The translations under genes and the position numbers were made by a program. A DNA stretch of 64,000 nucleotides from an uncultured Coriobacteriaceae bacterium (GTDB lineage Bacteria > Actinomycetota > Coriobacteriia > Coriobacteriales > Atopobiaceae), in contig CADAUA010000006.1 in assembly GCA_902791035.1 (NCBI GenBank), positions 1 through 64,000 of the forward strand. Reading direction: 5' to 3'. Below are positions 8,501-17,182 of this stretch, in pieces (the first letter of the stretch is position 1; the number at the start of each line of letters is the position of its first letter). The notes beneath the pieces were generated by a model. That model worked only from the letters and a program-made list of their open reading frames with translations. It had not been told where the DNA came from and ran no database searches.

Positions 8501-8549
8501 GGGGCGGTCCCGCACGTTTGACCCCCGCCAAACGTGCAGAACCGCCCCG
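8501..8549. repeat. Long GC-rich hairpin, GCACGTTTG family
   Basis: The outer arms GGGGCGGT / ACCGCCCC enclose the inner arms GCACGTTTG / CAAACGTGC. It lies between the convergent ends of the PucR gene and the flavodoxin gene and may end transcription from both sides, though no T-run follows. A related copy of the inner part is at 35999-36037. Confidence 0.65.
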
Positions 8550-8585
8550 GCTGTCGCGCCGTCCTTGTTGCCGTGCCGCGCTCCC

Positions 8586-9566
8586 CTAGCGCTTGATCTC
8601 CACGGTGGGGAACTTCATGGCCTTGTACTCGGCCAGAGTGTCCTTGATCTCGCCCTGCTTCTGGAAGAAGTTGATGCGGGTCTGGACGATCTCGTTGAGG
8701 TGCTCGGCGCGGGACTTGTCGATGAAGCGGTCACGGATGTGGCCGTTCTCGGGGTCGATCACCAGCCAGGGGCGGCCGGTATTGGGGTTGGTGCCCATGG
8801 TGCCGCCGCAGCCGCACACGGCGCACTCGTAGGGGAACTCCACGCCGTCCCAGTGCTTGTCGCCGGGGTACACCAGCGAGCTGTGGCAGTTGGGGCACAC
8901 GCCCTCGTCGGGGTCGCCCAGCCACTTGCGGTCCTCGACCGGGGTCTCCATGGCCTCCCAGATGTGCTCGCCCATCTCCTTGGCGCGGGCCAGCTGATCG
9001 GCGTTGTCGTCGATCAGGACGTTGGCGGGGCGGCCGACGCGCTGGAGCATCATACGGTCCACCGGGGTGATGGACATGGTGAACATGGAGGCCTGGATGA
9101 CCTCGAGGGCCAGGGGCTGCCAGTCGTGCATGGAACCACCGACGGCGATGAGACCGGCCACGGTGTGCGGGTCCTCCTTGACGACGCCGATCTCCTTGAG
9201 GAAGGAGAGCTCGTAGGCCAGGAAGCGCTGGGCGAAGCGCATGTACATGGAGCTGGGTGCCAGGTCGTAGGTCGGCACGGCGATGATGACGCCGTTGCAG
9301 GTGTGGAGCTCGGTCACCAGCTGGTCCACGTCATCCTTGTCCTTGAGGACGCAGCCGTGGTACTCCTTCTGCTTGCCCATGGCGATGTTGCCCATCTGCA
9401 TGGTGCAGCCTTCGCAGCCCGTGCAGGGCAGGATGTTGTAGTCAAAGAGGTTGATCATCTCGACCTCGGCGCCCTTGTCCTGCAGGACCTTGAGGGCGGC
9501 CTTGACCGCGATCTCGCCGTTGCCGTCGTGGCGACCAGCGCAGATGCCCATAACCTTGTGTGCCAT
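8586..9566 (-). CDS. Iron-sulfur-flavoprotein-like FMN reductase with C-terminal zinc ribbon, copy 1
   Basis: This 326-residue protein has an N-terminal flavodoxin-like NAD(P)H/FMN reductase fold. A compact cysteine motif (Cys48, Cys51, Cys54, then Cys72) is of the kind that holds a 4Fe-4S cluster in iron-sulfur flavoproteins. A C-terminal zinc-ribbon-like segment, CPNCHSS followed by CAVCGCGG (about residues 218-256), is added to the normal fold. The ATG at 9566 follows GGAGGGGAG. It probably passes electrons in the cytoplasm, perhaps to the flavoprotein at 1-1452, but this is inference. A paralogue with the same layout is encoded at 10476-11573, with a membrane protein gene between. Two short tandem palindromes lie in its leader. 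Confidence 0.8.
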   Translation of the reverse strand: MAHKVMGICAGRHDGNGEIAVKAALKVLQDKGAEVEMINLFDYNILPCTGCEGCTMQMGNIAMGKQKEYHGCVLKDKDDVDQLVTELHTCNGVIIAVPTYDLAPSSMYMRFAQRFLAYELSFLKEIGVVKEDPHTVAGLIAVGGSMHDWQPLALEVIQASMFTMSITPVDRMMLQRVGRPANVLIDDNADQLARAKEMGEHIWEAMETPVEDRKWLGDPDEGVCPNCHSSLVYPGDKHWDGVEFPYECAVCGCGGTMGTNPNTGRPWLVIDPENGHIRDRFIDKSRAEHLNEIVQTRINFFQKQGEIKDTLAEYKAMKFPTVEIKR

Positions 9567-9585
9567 GTGTGCTCCCCTCCGCACG

Positions 9586-9620
9586 CCCCACCTGGGGTGT
9601 CTCGACCCCACGTGGGGTGT
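9586..9620 (-). promoter_or_regulatory. Tandem palindromic sites in the leader of the flavoprotein gene
   Basis: CCCCACCTGGGGTGT (9586-9600) and CCCCACGTGGGGTGT (9606-9620) are two palindromic boxes spaced exactly 20 bases, about two DNA turns, apart. They lie 20-54 bases upstream of the start at 9566. They look like a paired operator. The binding protein is unknown. Confidence 0.45.
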
Positions 9621-9754
9621 CCCTGACGTTGCCGTCAGTGTATTTCCGAGGGGTTTCCGCAGCACCGTCCACGCGAACGAAACTGAAAGCCGCGCCGGTG
9701 GGACGGTTCGTGAGAACAGACAAACCCGACGATGGTGCGGCCGCCAAACGAAAA

Positions 9755-9782
9755 GGGCGGGGCACCCAAGGCACCCCGCCCC
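9755..9782 (-). terminator. Rho-independent terminator after the membrane protein gene
   Basis: On the minus strand a GC hairpin (GGGGCGGGGTGCC ... CCCCGCCC) is followed at once by TTTTCG. It lies about 60 bases past the stop of the gene at 9843-10364. Confidence 0.7.
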
Positions 9783-9803
9783 TCACGCCATTACATAGGC
9801 CTC

Positions 9804-9834
9804 TGTCACAAAAGTGTCTGACACCTTTGTGACA
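9804..9834. repeat. Dispersed palindrome, TGTCACA family
   Basis: TGTCACAAAAGTGTC followed by GACACCTTTGTGACA, just after the stop of the membrane protein gene. Same family as 4473-4503. Confidence 0.8.
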
Positions 9835-9842
9835 CCCGCCAG

Positions 9843-10364
9843 CTACTTGCCGGCAGGAGCCCCACCCATCGGCGGCACGGGGTCGTTGCAGACCTTGCGG
9901 GCGAAGCCCTCGATGGGGCCCTGCAGCAGGAAGGTCACCACGAAGCAGGCGATCCACACGGGGATGATGTTCTGGAAGAAGCCGAAGATGCTCGCGATGA
10001 AGGGAGCGCCGTTGAGCACGCAGGCATCGAGGGCGCCCACCAGGTAGCAGAGCACCACGGAGTACACGGTGTTGATGGGGATGTTGATGAGGGCACCGAA
10101 CTTGGCGCCGTCCTCGGGCTTGGCATGCTTGATGGCGAAGTTGAAGCCCAGGTCCACCACCTGTGGGATCATGCCGATGATGGTGGCCACGCACCAGGCG
10201 AACACGAAGTTGATGCCAAAGAGGCCCCACTGCCAGCCGATCTGGTAGCCCGTGTCGGCAAAGACGTAGAGGGCCAGCCACTCGCAGAGCGTGCAGAGCA
10301 CGGCGGCTGTGCAGAGGTTGAGAAGAGCGGCCTTGACGAACCGCGTGGAGGTCTTCATGGGCAT
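9843..10364 (-). CDS. Four-helix membrane protein of unknown function
   Basis: This 173-residue protein has four clear hydrophobic helices (about residues 10-32, 42-64, 92-115 and 125-150), so it is integral to the cytoplasmic membrane. The helices look like two repeats of a two-helix unit, somewhat like DUF2798 proteins, though I cannot confirm the family. The ATG at 10364 was chosen because AGGAGA lies seven bases before it. The gene sits between two zinc-ribbon iron-sulfur flavoproteins on the same strand and is followed by a terminator, so it probably belongs to their unit. It could be a small transporter or a membrane anchor for an electron carrier. No catalytic residues are evident. Confidence 0.75.
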   Translation of the reverse strand: MPMKTSTRFVKAALLNLCTAAVLCTLCEWLALYVFADTGYQIGWQWGLFGINFVFAWCVATIIGMIPQVVDLGFNFAIKHAKPEDGAKFGALINIPINTVYSVVLCYLVGALDACVLNGAPFIASIFGFFQNIIPVWIACFVVTFLLQGPIEGFARKVCNDPVPPMGGAPAGK

Positions 10365-10393
10365 GGGAATTTCTCCTTTACCAAGGAACGGTC

Positions 10394-10460
10394 GGGCACC
10401 AGGGGGTACTCCCCTAGTGCCCACTTCCGGGCACCAAGGGAGTACCCCCTGGTACCCGGC
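10394..10460. repeat. Two tandem palindromes, GGGCAC...GTGCCC family
   Basis: Two adjacent hairpins (10394-10422 and 10429-10460) of the same family as 4787-4815 lie between the membrane protein gene and the second flavoprotein gene. Confidence 0.75.
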
Positions 10461-10475
10461 ACGGTATCGAACGGC

Positions 10476-11573
10476 CTAGCGAGCGCCCTCGGGCTGCGGG
10501 TCCTCGGCGCCGAGCTCCTGGAACTTGGCGTAGCGCTTGTCGGCGGACGGCATGGTCGGGGTGATGAACTCCTTGTAGCGCTTGACGCGCTCCTTGTACT
10601 CGTCGCCCTTCTGAAGCTGGGCGAGCTCGCCCTCCATGCGGCCGATGTCCTCGCCGTGGATCTGCTTGCCCTCCATGGTGTCGTGGGCACGGCAGAGGCC
10701 GCGCTCGTCCACGAGGCCCGGGAAGGCCGGCGCGCCGTTCTTGTCGCGCAGGACGTTGCCGTTCTCGTCGGTGGCGTCGTGCTCGGCGTACTCCACGGTC
10801 ACCTTGCCGTCCTTGAGGACGATCTTGCCCTGCAGGCCGCACACGGCGCAGACTGCGCGGTTCTCGCCGGGGTACAGGTAGAAGTCGTTGCAGTTGCAGT
10901 GGGGGCAGACGCCCTTCTCGCCCATGTACTCGGCGTGCTCGGGGTCCTCGGCAGCCTTGGCGATGTCATAGCCGATCTTGTGGGCGCGGGCGACCACCTC
11001 GTCGTCCATGAGGGCCTTCTTGGACCAGGGAATCCACTCGTTGTAGACGACCTTCCAGGCGGGGGTCATGGACTGGATGGCGTGGTCGGACTGGATGTGG
11101 GTGCCCCAGTCGGAGCCGCCGATGCCCAGGTAGGCCACGGGGATGCCGGTGTGGAAGACGCAGGCGGGGGGCACGACGCCCTTGCCGCCCTCGGCCAGGG
11201 CCTTCTGGGCGATCTGCATGGAGATGAAGTTGTTGCCGGTGTCCATGCGGGGCCCGAAGCGGTCCATCACGGTGTGGAAGAGGCCGGTGGCTCCCGTCTC
11301 GAAGATGGGGTCGACCATGATGATGCCGTCGGCCGTGTAGAGCTCGTGGGCCAGCCAGTCGAAGTCGTCCTTGTGGATGCACATGTTGCCGCGGCCGCTC
11401 ATGAGCATCTTGACGCAGGTGATGCAGCCGGTGCAGTGCTTGATGTCCAGGTCCTGCGCGCGGATGAACTCGATCTCCGCGCCGGCCTCCTGGGCGCCCA
11501 TCAGGGCCTCCTTGCAGATGGAGTCGTTGTTGCCGTTCCTGGTGCCAAACGAAACGCCTACGACCTTGGGCAT
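10476..11573 (-). CDS. Iron-sulfur-flavoprotein-like FMN reductase with C-terminal zinc ribbon, copy 2
   Basis: This 365-residue paralogue of the 8586-9566 product has a flavodoxin-like FMN reductase fold beginning KVVGVSFGTRNGNND, a cluster motif Cys47, Cys50, Cys53 and Cys65, and a zinc-ribbon-like segment CPHCNCN ... CAVCG at about residues 225-250. It carries a longer charged C-terminal extension than copy 1. The ATG at 11573 follows GAGAGG. A GTG nine bases earlier is less well placed. It is probably a cytoplasmic electron-transfer flavoprotein. Tight association with copy 1, the small membrane protein and two PucR genes suggests a shared role. The upstream gap 11574-11819 shows no clear promoter. 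Confidence 0.8.
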   Translation of the reverse strand: MPKVVGVSFGTRNGNNDSICKEALMGAQEAGAEIEFIRAQDLDIKHCTGCITCVKMLMSGRGNMCIHKDDFDWLAHELYTADGIIMVDPIFETGATGLFHTVMDRFGPRMDTGNNFISMQIAQKALAEGGKGVVPPACVFHTGIPVAYLGIGGSDWGTHIQSDHAIQSMTPAWKVVYNEWIPWSKKALMDDEVVARAHKIGYDIAKAAEDPEHAEYMGEKGVCPHCNCNDFYLYPGENRAVCAVCGLQGKIVLKDGKVTVEYAEHDATDENGNVLRDKNGAPAFPGLVDERGLCRAHDTMEGKQIHGEDIGRMEGELAQLQKGDEYKERVKRYKEFITPTMPSADKRYAKFQELGAEDPQPEGAR

Positions 11574-11819
11574 GCGACACACCTCTCCCCATGGGTGCAG
11601 AGGCGCTCCCCTTGAGCGCCCGCGACCCTCGTCTTGGACTGTGCCTCAGACGATATGCCACGGCCCGCGCCGCCACATTGTGCAGCCGCTCAAACCTCGC
11701 GGCCCGGGAGTGTGTTTCGTTTGTGATGCTCGCGCCCGTCTGCGGGGCCTAAGCCGTTCACCGAGAAGACCTTCTCGCTCGCCGATTTCGCACACGCCTT
11801 TGCGCACGGCAACAAGGAC

Positions 11820-13439
11820 TCACCCACCGCAAGTCGTCAGGCCCCCGTGCCGACCCCCCTCGGCAAAGCCGCCCTCCAGCCCCATCACGTGCGCCGTGAA
11901 GGCCACCGCAAGCCGGTCCTCCCCCTCCTTAAGGTCCAGGAAGAAGAGCTCGCGGATCTTGTTCACCCGGTAGAAGTAGGTGTTGCGGTGCACGCTCAGC
12001 GCCTCGGCCGCGGCCACGGGCTCGCCCGGGTAGCGGACCGACATCACGGCCGTCTGCAGGTAGGAGGTCTTGCGGCGGCGGTCGTAGTCGGCCATGGCCA
12101 GGACCCGCTTGTCGAGAAGGGCGTCCAGCTTGCCGTCCTCGCGCGCCGAGGCCCCCATGACCAGGAAGCGCTCGTGCCAGAAGAAGTGGACGCGGCTGGA
12201 GGTGGTCCCGCCGGCCCCAATGGCAGTGCCCCCGAGCGCGCGCTCCAGGTCGCCGCACTGGGCCAGCGCCACCTGCGAGAGCGCCAAGTCGTCGTAGGGC
12301 TCGCACACGTAGGCCTGCATGTCGCTCGTATCCAGCATGTCGCGGAAGCGCCGGTCCTTGAGCACCATGGTCTCGCAGCGCTCGTAGTCGTCGAAGCCCA
12401 CGGCGTCCCCCACGCCCAGGGGCAGGAGCATGACGAGCCTCGAGCCGTGCACGGTCCAGATGCCGCCCTCGAGGCAGCGCTGGAGGGCCTGGCCGGCCTT
12501 GAGGTAGTAGTCGCGGTCGGCGCCCTTCTCGCCCACCACCGACACGAGCACGTAGCGGCCCTCCTCGCGCCCCACGCGCAGTGCCACGAGGGCACGCATG
12601 GTGTCCACGCTGGCAAGTCTGCCCGCCAGCAGATCCTCGAAGACCGATGACCCCATGCCCACGCGCTCGCCCGCCACTCCCAGGCGGTCTATCAGGATGC
12701 CCGCGAGGGCGCTCGCGTAGTCCACGAGCTCAAGGTCGAGCCCGCCCATGGGGTTGACCTCGAAGACGTCCAGGCGGCCCATCTCCAGGTGGTGGTGGTA
12801 GATGATGGCGCTCACGTTGCGCACGCCCGTGGAGCCGCGGTCGGAGGCAACGGCCTTGCCGGCGGCGCGCATCTGCCGCATGAAGCCGTCCTGCTCCATG
12901 CGGTCCATCACCTCGTCGGTCACGTAGCCCGAGGCTATGGTGTTACGGATGTCCACGCTGCCCTCGGGCATGTCGCCGGCGGAGGCCAAGACCTTGCGGT
13001 CGGCGTTGGACACGATGAGGGGGTTGCCCAGGACCTCGGCCGCCTGGCGCGCGAACTGCCTGATGTCGTAGGAGCCCAGGTAGGCCCTGAAGAGCCGCTC
13101 GCGGCGCACGGCCAGGATGCCGCTGCGCTCCACCAGGTGCATGAAGGCGTCGCGGAACTCCACCGGCGTGGCCTCGCCGAAGGCACGCACCACGGAGCGC
13201 TCGGGCCGGGCCAGAGACTCGTCCTTCGGCCCTTGGACGTACACCAGGAGGAGCCCGCCGCCGTCGCCCGGGGCGCCCAGTCGGCGCAGCTCGTCTGGCG
13301 TGGCCAGGCGGATCACGCCCTCGGCAGCCTCGCCCGTGTAGCGCTCCGGCGAGACCACGACCTCCCAGTCCAGCTGGGGAGCCCCGTGCACGTAGAAACC
13401 CGTGACCGGCAGCTCGCTCAGGACCGTCCGCAGCTTCAT
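11820..13439 (-). CDS. PucR/CdaR-type transcriptional regulator, copy 2
   Basis: This 539-residue regulator has an N-terminal domain (about 1-110), a central CdaR-like sensory region, and a C-terminal PucR helix-turn-helix at about 475-510 (AAAEALSVHRNTYFYRVNKIREL). The ATG at 13439 follows GGGGGAGAG. It lies between the second flavoprotein gene and the second Ptb-Buk-MFS operon, which is transcribed divergently from 13641, making that operon a likely target. Length and layout match the PucR at 6764, but the two are clearly divergent in sequence, consistent with different inducers. A TGTCACA palindrome and a short inverted repeat (13555-13581) lie in the shared upstream gap and could hold its operator. 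Confidence 0.87.
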   Translation of the reverse strand: MKLRTVLSELPVTGFYVHGAPQLDWEVVVSPERYTGEAAEGVIRLATPDELRRLGAPGDGGGLLLVYVQGPKDESLARPERSVVRAFGEATPVEFRDAFMHLVERSGILAVRRERLFRAYLGSYDIRQFARQAAEVLGNPLIVSNADRKVLASAGDMPEGSVDIRNTIASGYVTDEVMDRMEQDGFMRQMRAAGKAVASDRGSTGVRNVSAIIYHHHLEMGRLDVFEVNPMGGLDLELVDYASALAGILIDRLGVAGERVGMGSSVFEDLLAGRLASVDTMRALVALRVGREEGRYVLVSVVGEKGADRDYYLKAGQALQRCLEGGIWTVHGSRLVMLLPLGVGDAVGFDDYERCETMVLKDRRFRDMLDTSDMQAYVCEPYDDLALSQVALAQCGDLERALGGTAIGAGGTTSSRVHFFWHERFLVMGASAREDGKLDALLDKRVLAMADYDRRRKTSYLQTAVMSVRYPGEPVAAAEALSVHRNTYFYRVNKIRELFFLDLKEGEDRLAVAFTAHVMGLEGGFAEGGRHGGLTTCGG

Positions 13440-13455
13440 CTCTCCCCCATCCCAA

Positions 13456-13486
13456 TGTCACAGAAGTGTCAGACACTTTTGTGACA
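13456..13486. repeat. Dispersed palindrome, TGTCACA family
   Basis: TGTCACAGAAGTGTC followed by GACACTTTTGTGACA, 16 bases upstream of the PucR start at 13439. The rest of the gap up to 13640 contains another inverted repeat (TATGGG ... CCCATA, 13555-13581). Confidence 0.8.
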
Positions 13487-13640
13487 CCAGCCAACCCCTT
13501 GTACTTGCGCACAAACATGATAAGCCCTTGTCGCCGCCAATTTAGGGTCGCTTCTATGGGAGGCGGGACGGCCGCCCCATAAGATGGTCTCGACTGGAAG
13601 AGTAGGCGCGCACGGGCGCGCCCAAGAGGGAGGAAGCGTC

Positions 13641-14651
13641 ATGGCAGAGCTCATCGAGACCCTGGTAGAGAAGGCTAAGCAGTGCCCCAAGCGCGTGGCC
13701 CTGCCCGAGTGCGAGAACGAGGACACCCTCAAGGCAGCCCGCCGGGTGCTGGACGACGGCATCGGCACCCCGGTGCTCGTGAGCCCCCGCGACGTGATCG
13801 AGGCCACGGCGGTCGCAGCCGGCGTCTCCCTCGACGGCATGGAGCTCGTGGACAACACCGACGACGAGGCCGCCAACGCCCTGGCCGACCGCTACATGGC
13901 CGCCGGCGAGGAGCGCGGCATCGAGCGCCTCGTATCCCGCAAGGGCGCCCGCCGCAAGATCAAGAACCCCATGTACTACGCCATGATGATGGAGGACCTG
14001 GGCGACGTGGACTGCACCTTCTGTGGCCACACGAACACGACGGGCGACGTCCTCATGGCCGCCCAGATGATCATCGGCCTGGCCGACGGCGTGGACGTGC
14101 CCTCCATCGTGGCCCTCACCCAGACCCCCGGCTTCCAGGGCCCCGAGGGCGACGTCATAGCCCTCACCGACTGCGGCCTCAACCCCGAGCCCACGGCCGA
14201 GGAGCTGGCCTCCATCGCCATCGCCGCCTGCGACTCCGTGGCATCCCTCATGGAGTGGGAGCCCCGCTGCGCCTTCGTGTCCTACTCCACCGACGGCTCC
14301 GGCGAGTCCCCCAGCGTGGAGAAGGTCCGCGCCGCCCTCGAGATCGTCCACGAGCGCAGGCCCGACCTCAAGGCCGACGGCGAGTTCCAGCTGGACGCCG
14401 CCATCGTGCCCGCCACCGCGGCAAAGAAGGTCAAGCGCGATTCCGAGGTGGCCGGCCGCGCGAACGTGCTCGTCTTCCCCGACCTCAACTGCGCAAACAC
14501 CGCCGTCAAGCTGATCCAGCTCTTCGCCCACGGCAAGGGCTTCGGCCACAACCTCTCCGGCTTCCGCCGCCCCGTGGCCGACAGCTCCCGTGGCGCCTCG
14601 GTGGAGGAGATCGTGGGCGACATCGCAATGCTGGTCCTCTCCGCCCGCTAG
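13641..14651 (+). CDS. ptb: Phosphate butyryltransferase-like phosphotransacylase, copy 2
   Basis: This 336-residue member of the PTA_PTB family has DGEFQLDAAIVPATA and FPDLNCANTAVKL near the C-terminal third, the region that binds phosphate and CoA. The ATG at 13641 follows GAGGGAGGAAG. It opens an operon with an acyl kinase and an MFS carrier, transcribed away from the PucR gene at 13439. It is homologous to the protein at 3380-4393 along its whole length but well diverged, so the two pairs probably handle different acyl groups or respond to different inducers. The expected product is an acyl phosphate passed to the kinase encoded just downstream. Confidence 0.88.
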   Translation: MAELIETLVEKAKQCPKRVALPECENEDTLKAARRVLDDGIGTPVLVSPRDVIEATAVAAGVSLDGMELVDNTDDEAANALADRYMAAGEERGIERLVSRKGARRKIKNPMYYAMMMEDLGDVDCTFCGHTNTTGDVLMAAQMIIGLADGVDVPSIVALTQTPGFQGPEGDVIALTDCGLNPEPTAEELASIAIAACDSVASLMEWEPRCAFVSYSTDGSGESPSVEKVRAALEIVHERRPDLKADGEFQLDAAIVPATAAKKVKRDSEVAGRANVLVFPDLNCANTAVKLIQLFAHGKGFGHNLSGFRRPVADSSRGASVEEIVGDIAMLVLSAR

Positions 14652-14663
14652 TCCCGTCCCGAC

Positions 14664-14734
14664 CGGGCACCGGGGGGTACTCCCCTAGTGCCCGCCACCC
14701 GCAGTGGGCACAAGGGGAGTACCCCTCGGTGCCC
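14664..14734. repeat. Two palindromes, GGGCAC...GTGCCC family
   Basis: Two hairpins of the 4787 family stand side by side between the phosphotransacylase and kinase genes, within what should be one transcript. They may affect message stability. Confidence 0.7.
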
Positions 14735-14763
14735 ACTGCCATCCCCTAGAGAAAGGCCCCGCC

Positions 14764-15888
14764 ATGTCCTACCGCATCCTCACCCTCTCCCCCGGCTCCA
14801 CCTCCACCAAGGTCGCCGTCTTCGAGGGCAGCACCACCGTCATGAAGGCCAACGTCCGCCACGACCCCGCCGAGCTCGCCCAGTTCGACCAGGCGGCCGA
14901 CCAGCTGGACTACCGCATCCATACCGTAAAGGGCGAGCTGGCCAAGGCCGGCGTCACGCTGGACTCCATCGACGCCTTCTCCGGCTACTGCGGCGGCATG
15001 GGCCCCACCGTGGGCGGCATCTTCGCCATCGACCAGACCGTGTGCGACCACGTGCTCAACTGTGGCATGAACCACCCCGCGATTCTCGGCGCCCCCATCC
15101 TCTTCGAGTTCGCCAAGGAGACCGGCAAGCCCGCCTTCGCCGTCAACCAGCCCGACACCGACGAGCTGGAGGACGTCTCCCGCATCACGGGCTACCCCGG
15201 CGTCTACCGCAAGAGCCACGTGCACTGCCTCAACCAGAAGGAGTGCGCCATCCGCTACGCCGCCAGCCTGGGCAAGGCCTACGACGAGGTCAATGTCATC
15301 GTGGCCCACGTGGGCGGCGGCCTCTCCGTGGCGGCGCACGAGCACGGCCGCATGGTCGACACGAACGACGTCCTCGAGGGCTCCGGTCCCTTCGCACCCA
15401 ACCGCTCGGGCGACGTGCCCCTCAAGCCCGTGGTCGCGCTGGCCTTCTCTGGCGAGCACTCCAAGAAGGAGATCAACGGCGTGATCGGCAAGACGGGCGG
15501 CCTCAAGGGCCTCCTGGGCACCGACGACGCCATGGAGATCGACCGCCGCATCGAGGCCGGCGACGAGTGGGCCAAGGTGGTCTTCGAGGCCATGGCCTAC
15601 CAGACGGCCAAGGCCATCGGCGGCTTCGCGGCCACCCTCAAGGGCAATGTCGACGGCATCGTCCTCACGGGCGGCGTGTCCCACGACAAGTTCTTCGTGG
15701 ACTACGTGAGCGAGCGCGTGAGCTGGATCGCCCCCGTGGCCGTCTATGCCGGCGACTTCGAGATGGAGGGCGCCGCAGCCGGTGCCGTCCGCGCGCTCGA
15801 CGGGGTCGAGAAGGTCATGACCTACACCGGCAAGCCCAGCTGGGACGGCTTCAAGATGGCCGGCGCCTTCGCCGACGTCGAGGCCTAG
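14764..15888 (+). CDS. buk: Butyrate/acyl kinase (acetokinase family), copy 2
   Basis: This 374-residue acetokinase-family enzyme converts acyl phosphate and ADP to acid and ATP. Signatures include SPGSTSTKVAVFEG near the N-terminus (Ser replaces the usual Asn of NPGSTS), AHVGGGLSVAAHEHGRMVD near residues 182-200, and LTGGVSHDKFF near 302. The ATG at 14764 follows AGAAAGG. The gene follows ptb copy 2 after a 112-base gap filled with palindromes and is followed ten bases later by the MFS gene. It is the same length as the kinase at 2252-3376, so the pairs are probably ancient paralogues. The actual carboxylate is unknown. Confidence 0.88.
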   Translation: MSYRILTLSPGSTSTKVAVFEGSTTVMKANVRHDPAELAQFDQAADQLDYRIHTVKGELAKAGVTLDSIDAFSGYCGGMGPTVGGIFAIDQTVCDHVLNCGMNHPAILGAPILFEFAKETGKPAFAVNQPDTDELEDVSRITGYPGVYRKSHVHCLNQKECAIRYAASLGKAYDEVNVIVAHVGGGLSVAAHEHGRMVDTNDVLEGSGPFAPNRSGDVPLKPVVALAFSGEHSKKEINGVIGKTGGLKGLLGTDDAMEIDRRIEAGDEWAKVVFEAMAYQTAKAIGGFAATLKGNVDGIVLTGGVSHDKFFVDYVSERVSWIAPVAVYAGDFEMEGAAAGAVRALDGVEKVMTYTGKPSWDGFKMAGAFADVEA

Positions 15889-15898
15889 GGCGGCGGCC

Positions 15899-17182
15899 AT
15901 GGCTTCCACCGCAAACACGGGCGTCAAGAAGGCCGGCGGCTTCCACTACGCCTACCTCATCGTCCTCTCCTGCATCATGATCACCTGCCTGCCCTGCGCC
16001 CTCGTGCTCAGCTGCGCCGGCATCTTCTTCACGCCCGTGTCGGACTACTTCGGCGTGGCCAAGTCCGCCTTCACCCTGTACTTCTCGATCCTGAACATCG
16101 CCATGATGGTGACCCTGCCCGTCGCCGGCAGGCTCATGGCACGTATGGACGCCCGGGTGGTCCTCTCGGCCTGCGTGGGCCTCTGCGGTCTCGGGCTCTT
16201 GGGGATGTCGCTCTGCCAGGAGGTCTGGCAGTTCTACGTGTGCGGCGTGGTCCTCGGCGTGGGTGTGGCACCCCTCATCTACCTGGCCGTCCCCTCGCTC
16301 ATCAACGCCTGGTGCGTGGAGCGGGTGGGCTTCTTCGTGGGGCTCTGCATGGCCTTCACGGGCATCGGCGGCGTGATCTTCAACCCGGTGGGCACGGCGC
16401 TCATCAACTCGGGTGCCGAGGGTTGGCGCCTGGGCTACCGCGCCTTTGCCCTTATCACCCTGGTGGGGACCCTGCCCTTCACCCTCCTCGTGGTGCGGAG
16501 CAAGCCTGCGGACAAGGGCCTCGCCCCGTATGGCTACCGTGCCACCGGCGTGGGTGTCGGCGGCGGCAGCGCAAGCGGGTCCGCTGCCGCGCCCGAGGCG
16601 GCCGGCATGCTGGCCGCGGACGCCATGAGGACCCCCGCCTTCGTGGCGCTCCTCGCCTTCTGCGGCGTGATCACCCTCAACCAGACCATCTACCAGTTCC
16701 TGCCTAGCTATGCGAGCTCCCTCGGCGGCAGCATCGCCGCGGCCTCCGGCGTGATCGCCAGCGCCGCCATGGCCGGCCAGGCCATCGGCAAGGTCCTTCT
16801 CGGCGTGATCAACGACAAGTCCGAGAGGCTCGGCGTGGTCTTTGGCATCGGAGCCGGCATGGTTGGCGTGCTCGTGATGTGGTTCTTCCCGAGCGTGCTC
16901 GCGCTGCTGCTCGTGGGCGCCTTCCTCTTTGGTGTGGTGTACGCCATGACCACCGTGGAGACGCCGCTCCTGGTGCGGACGGTCTTCGGCTCGCGCGACT
17001 ACACGAACATCTACTCCCGCGTGTCCATGGTCGGATCGCTCATGAGCGCCGTCGCGGCTGTGTTCTGGGGCGTGATCGTGGACTCCGCCGGCGGCTTCCC
17101 CCTCATGTTCATCCTGGGCATCGCCTGCATGGCGGCCTGCTTGGTGCTGGCCAACTTCGCCCTTGCCCACAAGGCAGCTTAG
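15899..17182 (+). CDS. MFS transporter, oxalate/formate-antiporter-like
   Basis: This 427-residue integral membrane protein has about twelve hydrophobic helices in two halves separated by a cytoplasmic loop near residues 200-240 that is rich in Gly, Ser and Ala. The N-half has the MFS loop GRLMARMDAR between helices 2 and 3. Overall it resembles the monocarboxylate/OFA branch of the major facilitator superfamily, which moves small organic acids. It starts ten bases after the kinase stop with no strong ribosome site, so it is probably coupled to upstream translation. Position suggests that it exports the acid made by the Ptb-Buk pair or imports the precursor. The direction cannot be told. Confidence 0.82.
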   Translation: MASTANTGVKKAGGFHYAYLIVLSCIMITCLPCALVLSCAGIFFTPVSDYFGVAKSAFTLYFSILNIAMMVTLPVAGRLMARMDARVVLSACVGLCGLGLLGMSLCQEVWQFYVCGVVLGVGVAPLIYLAVPSLINAWCVERVGFFVGLCMAFTGIGGVIFNPVGTALINSGAEGWRLGYRAFALITLVGTLPFTLLVVRSKPADKGLAPYGYRATGVGVGGGSASGSAAAPEAAGMLAADAMRTPAFVALLAFCGVITLNQTIYQFLPSYASSLGGSIAAASGVIASAAMAGQAIGKVLLGVINDKSERLGVVFGIGAGMVGVLVMWFFPSVLALLLVGAFLFGVVYAMTTVETPLLVRTVFGSRDYTNIYSRVSMVGSLMSAVAAVFWGVIVDSAGGFPLMFILGIACMAACLVLANFALAHKAA

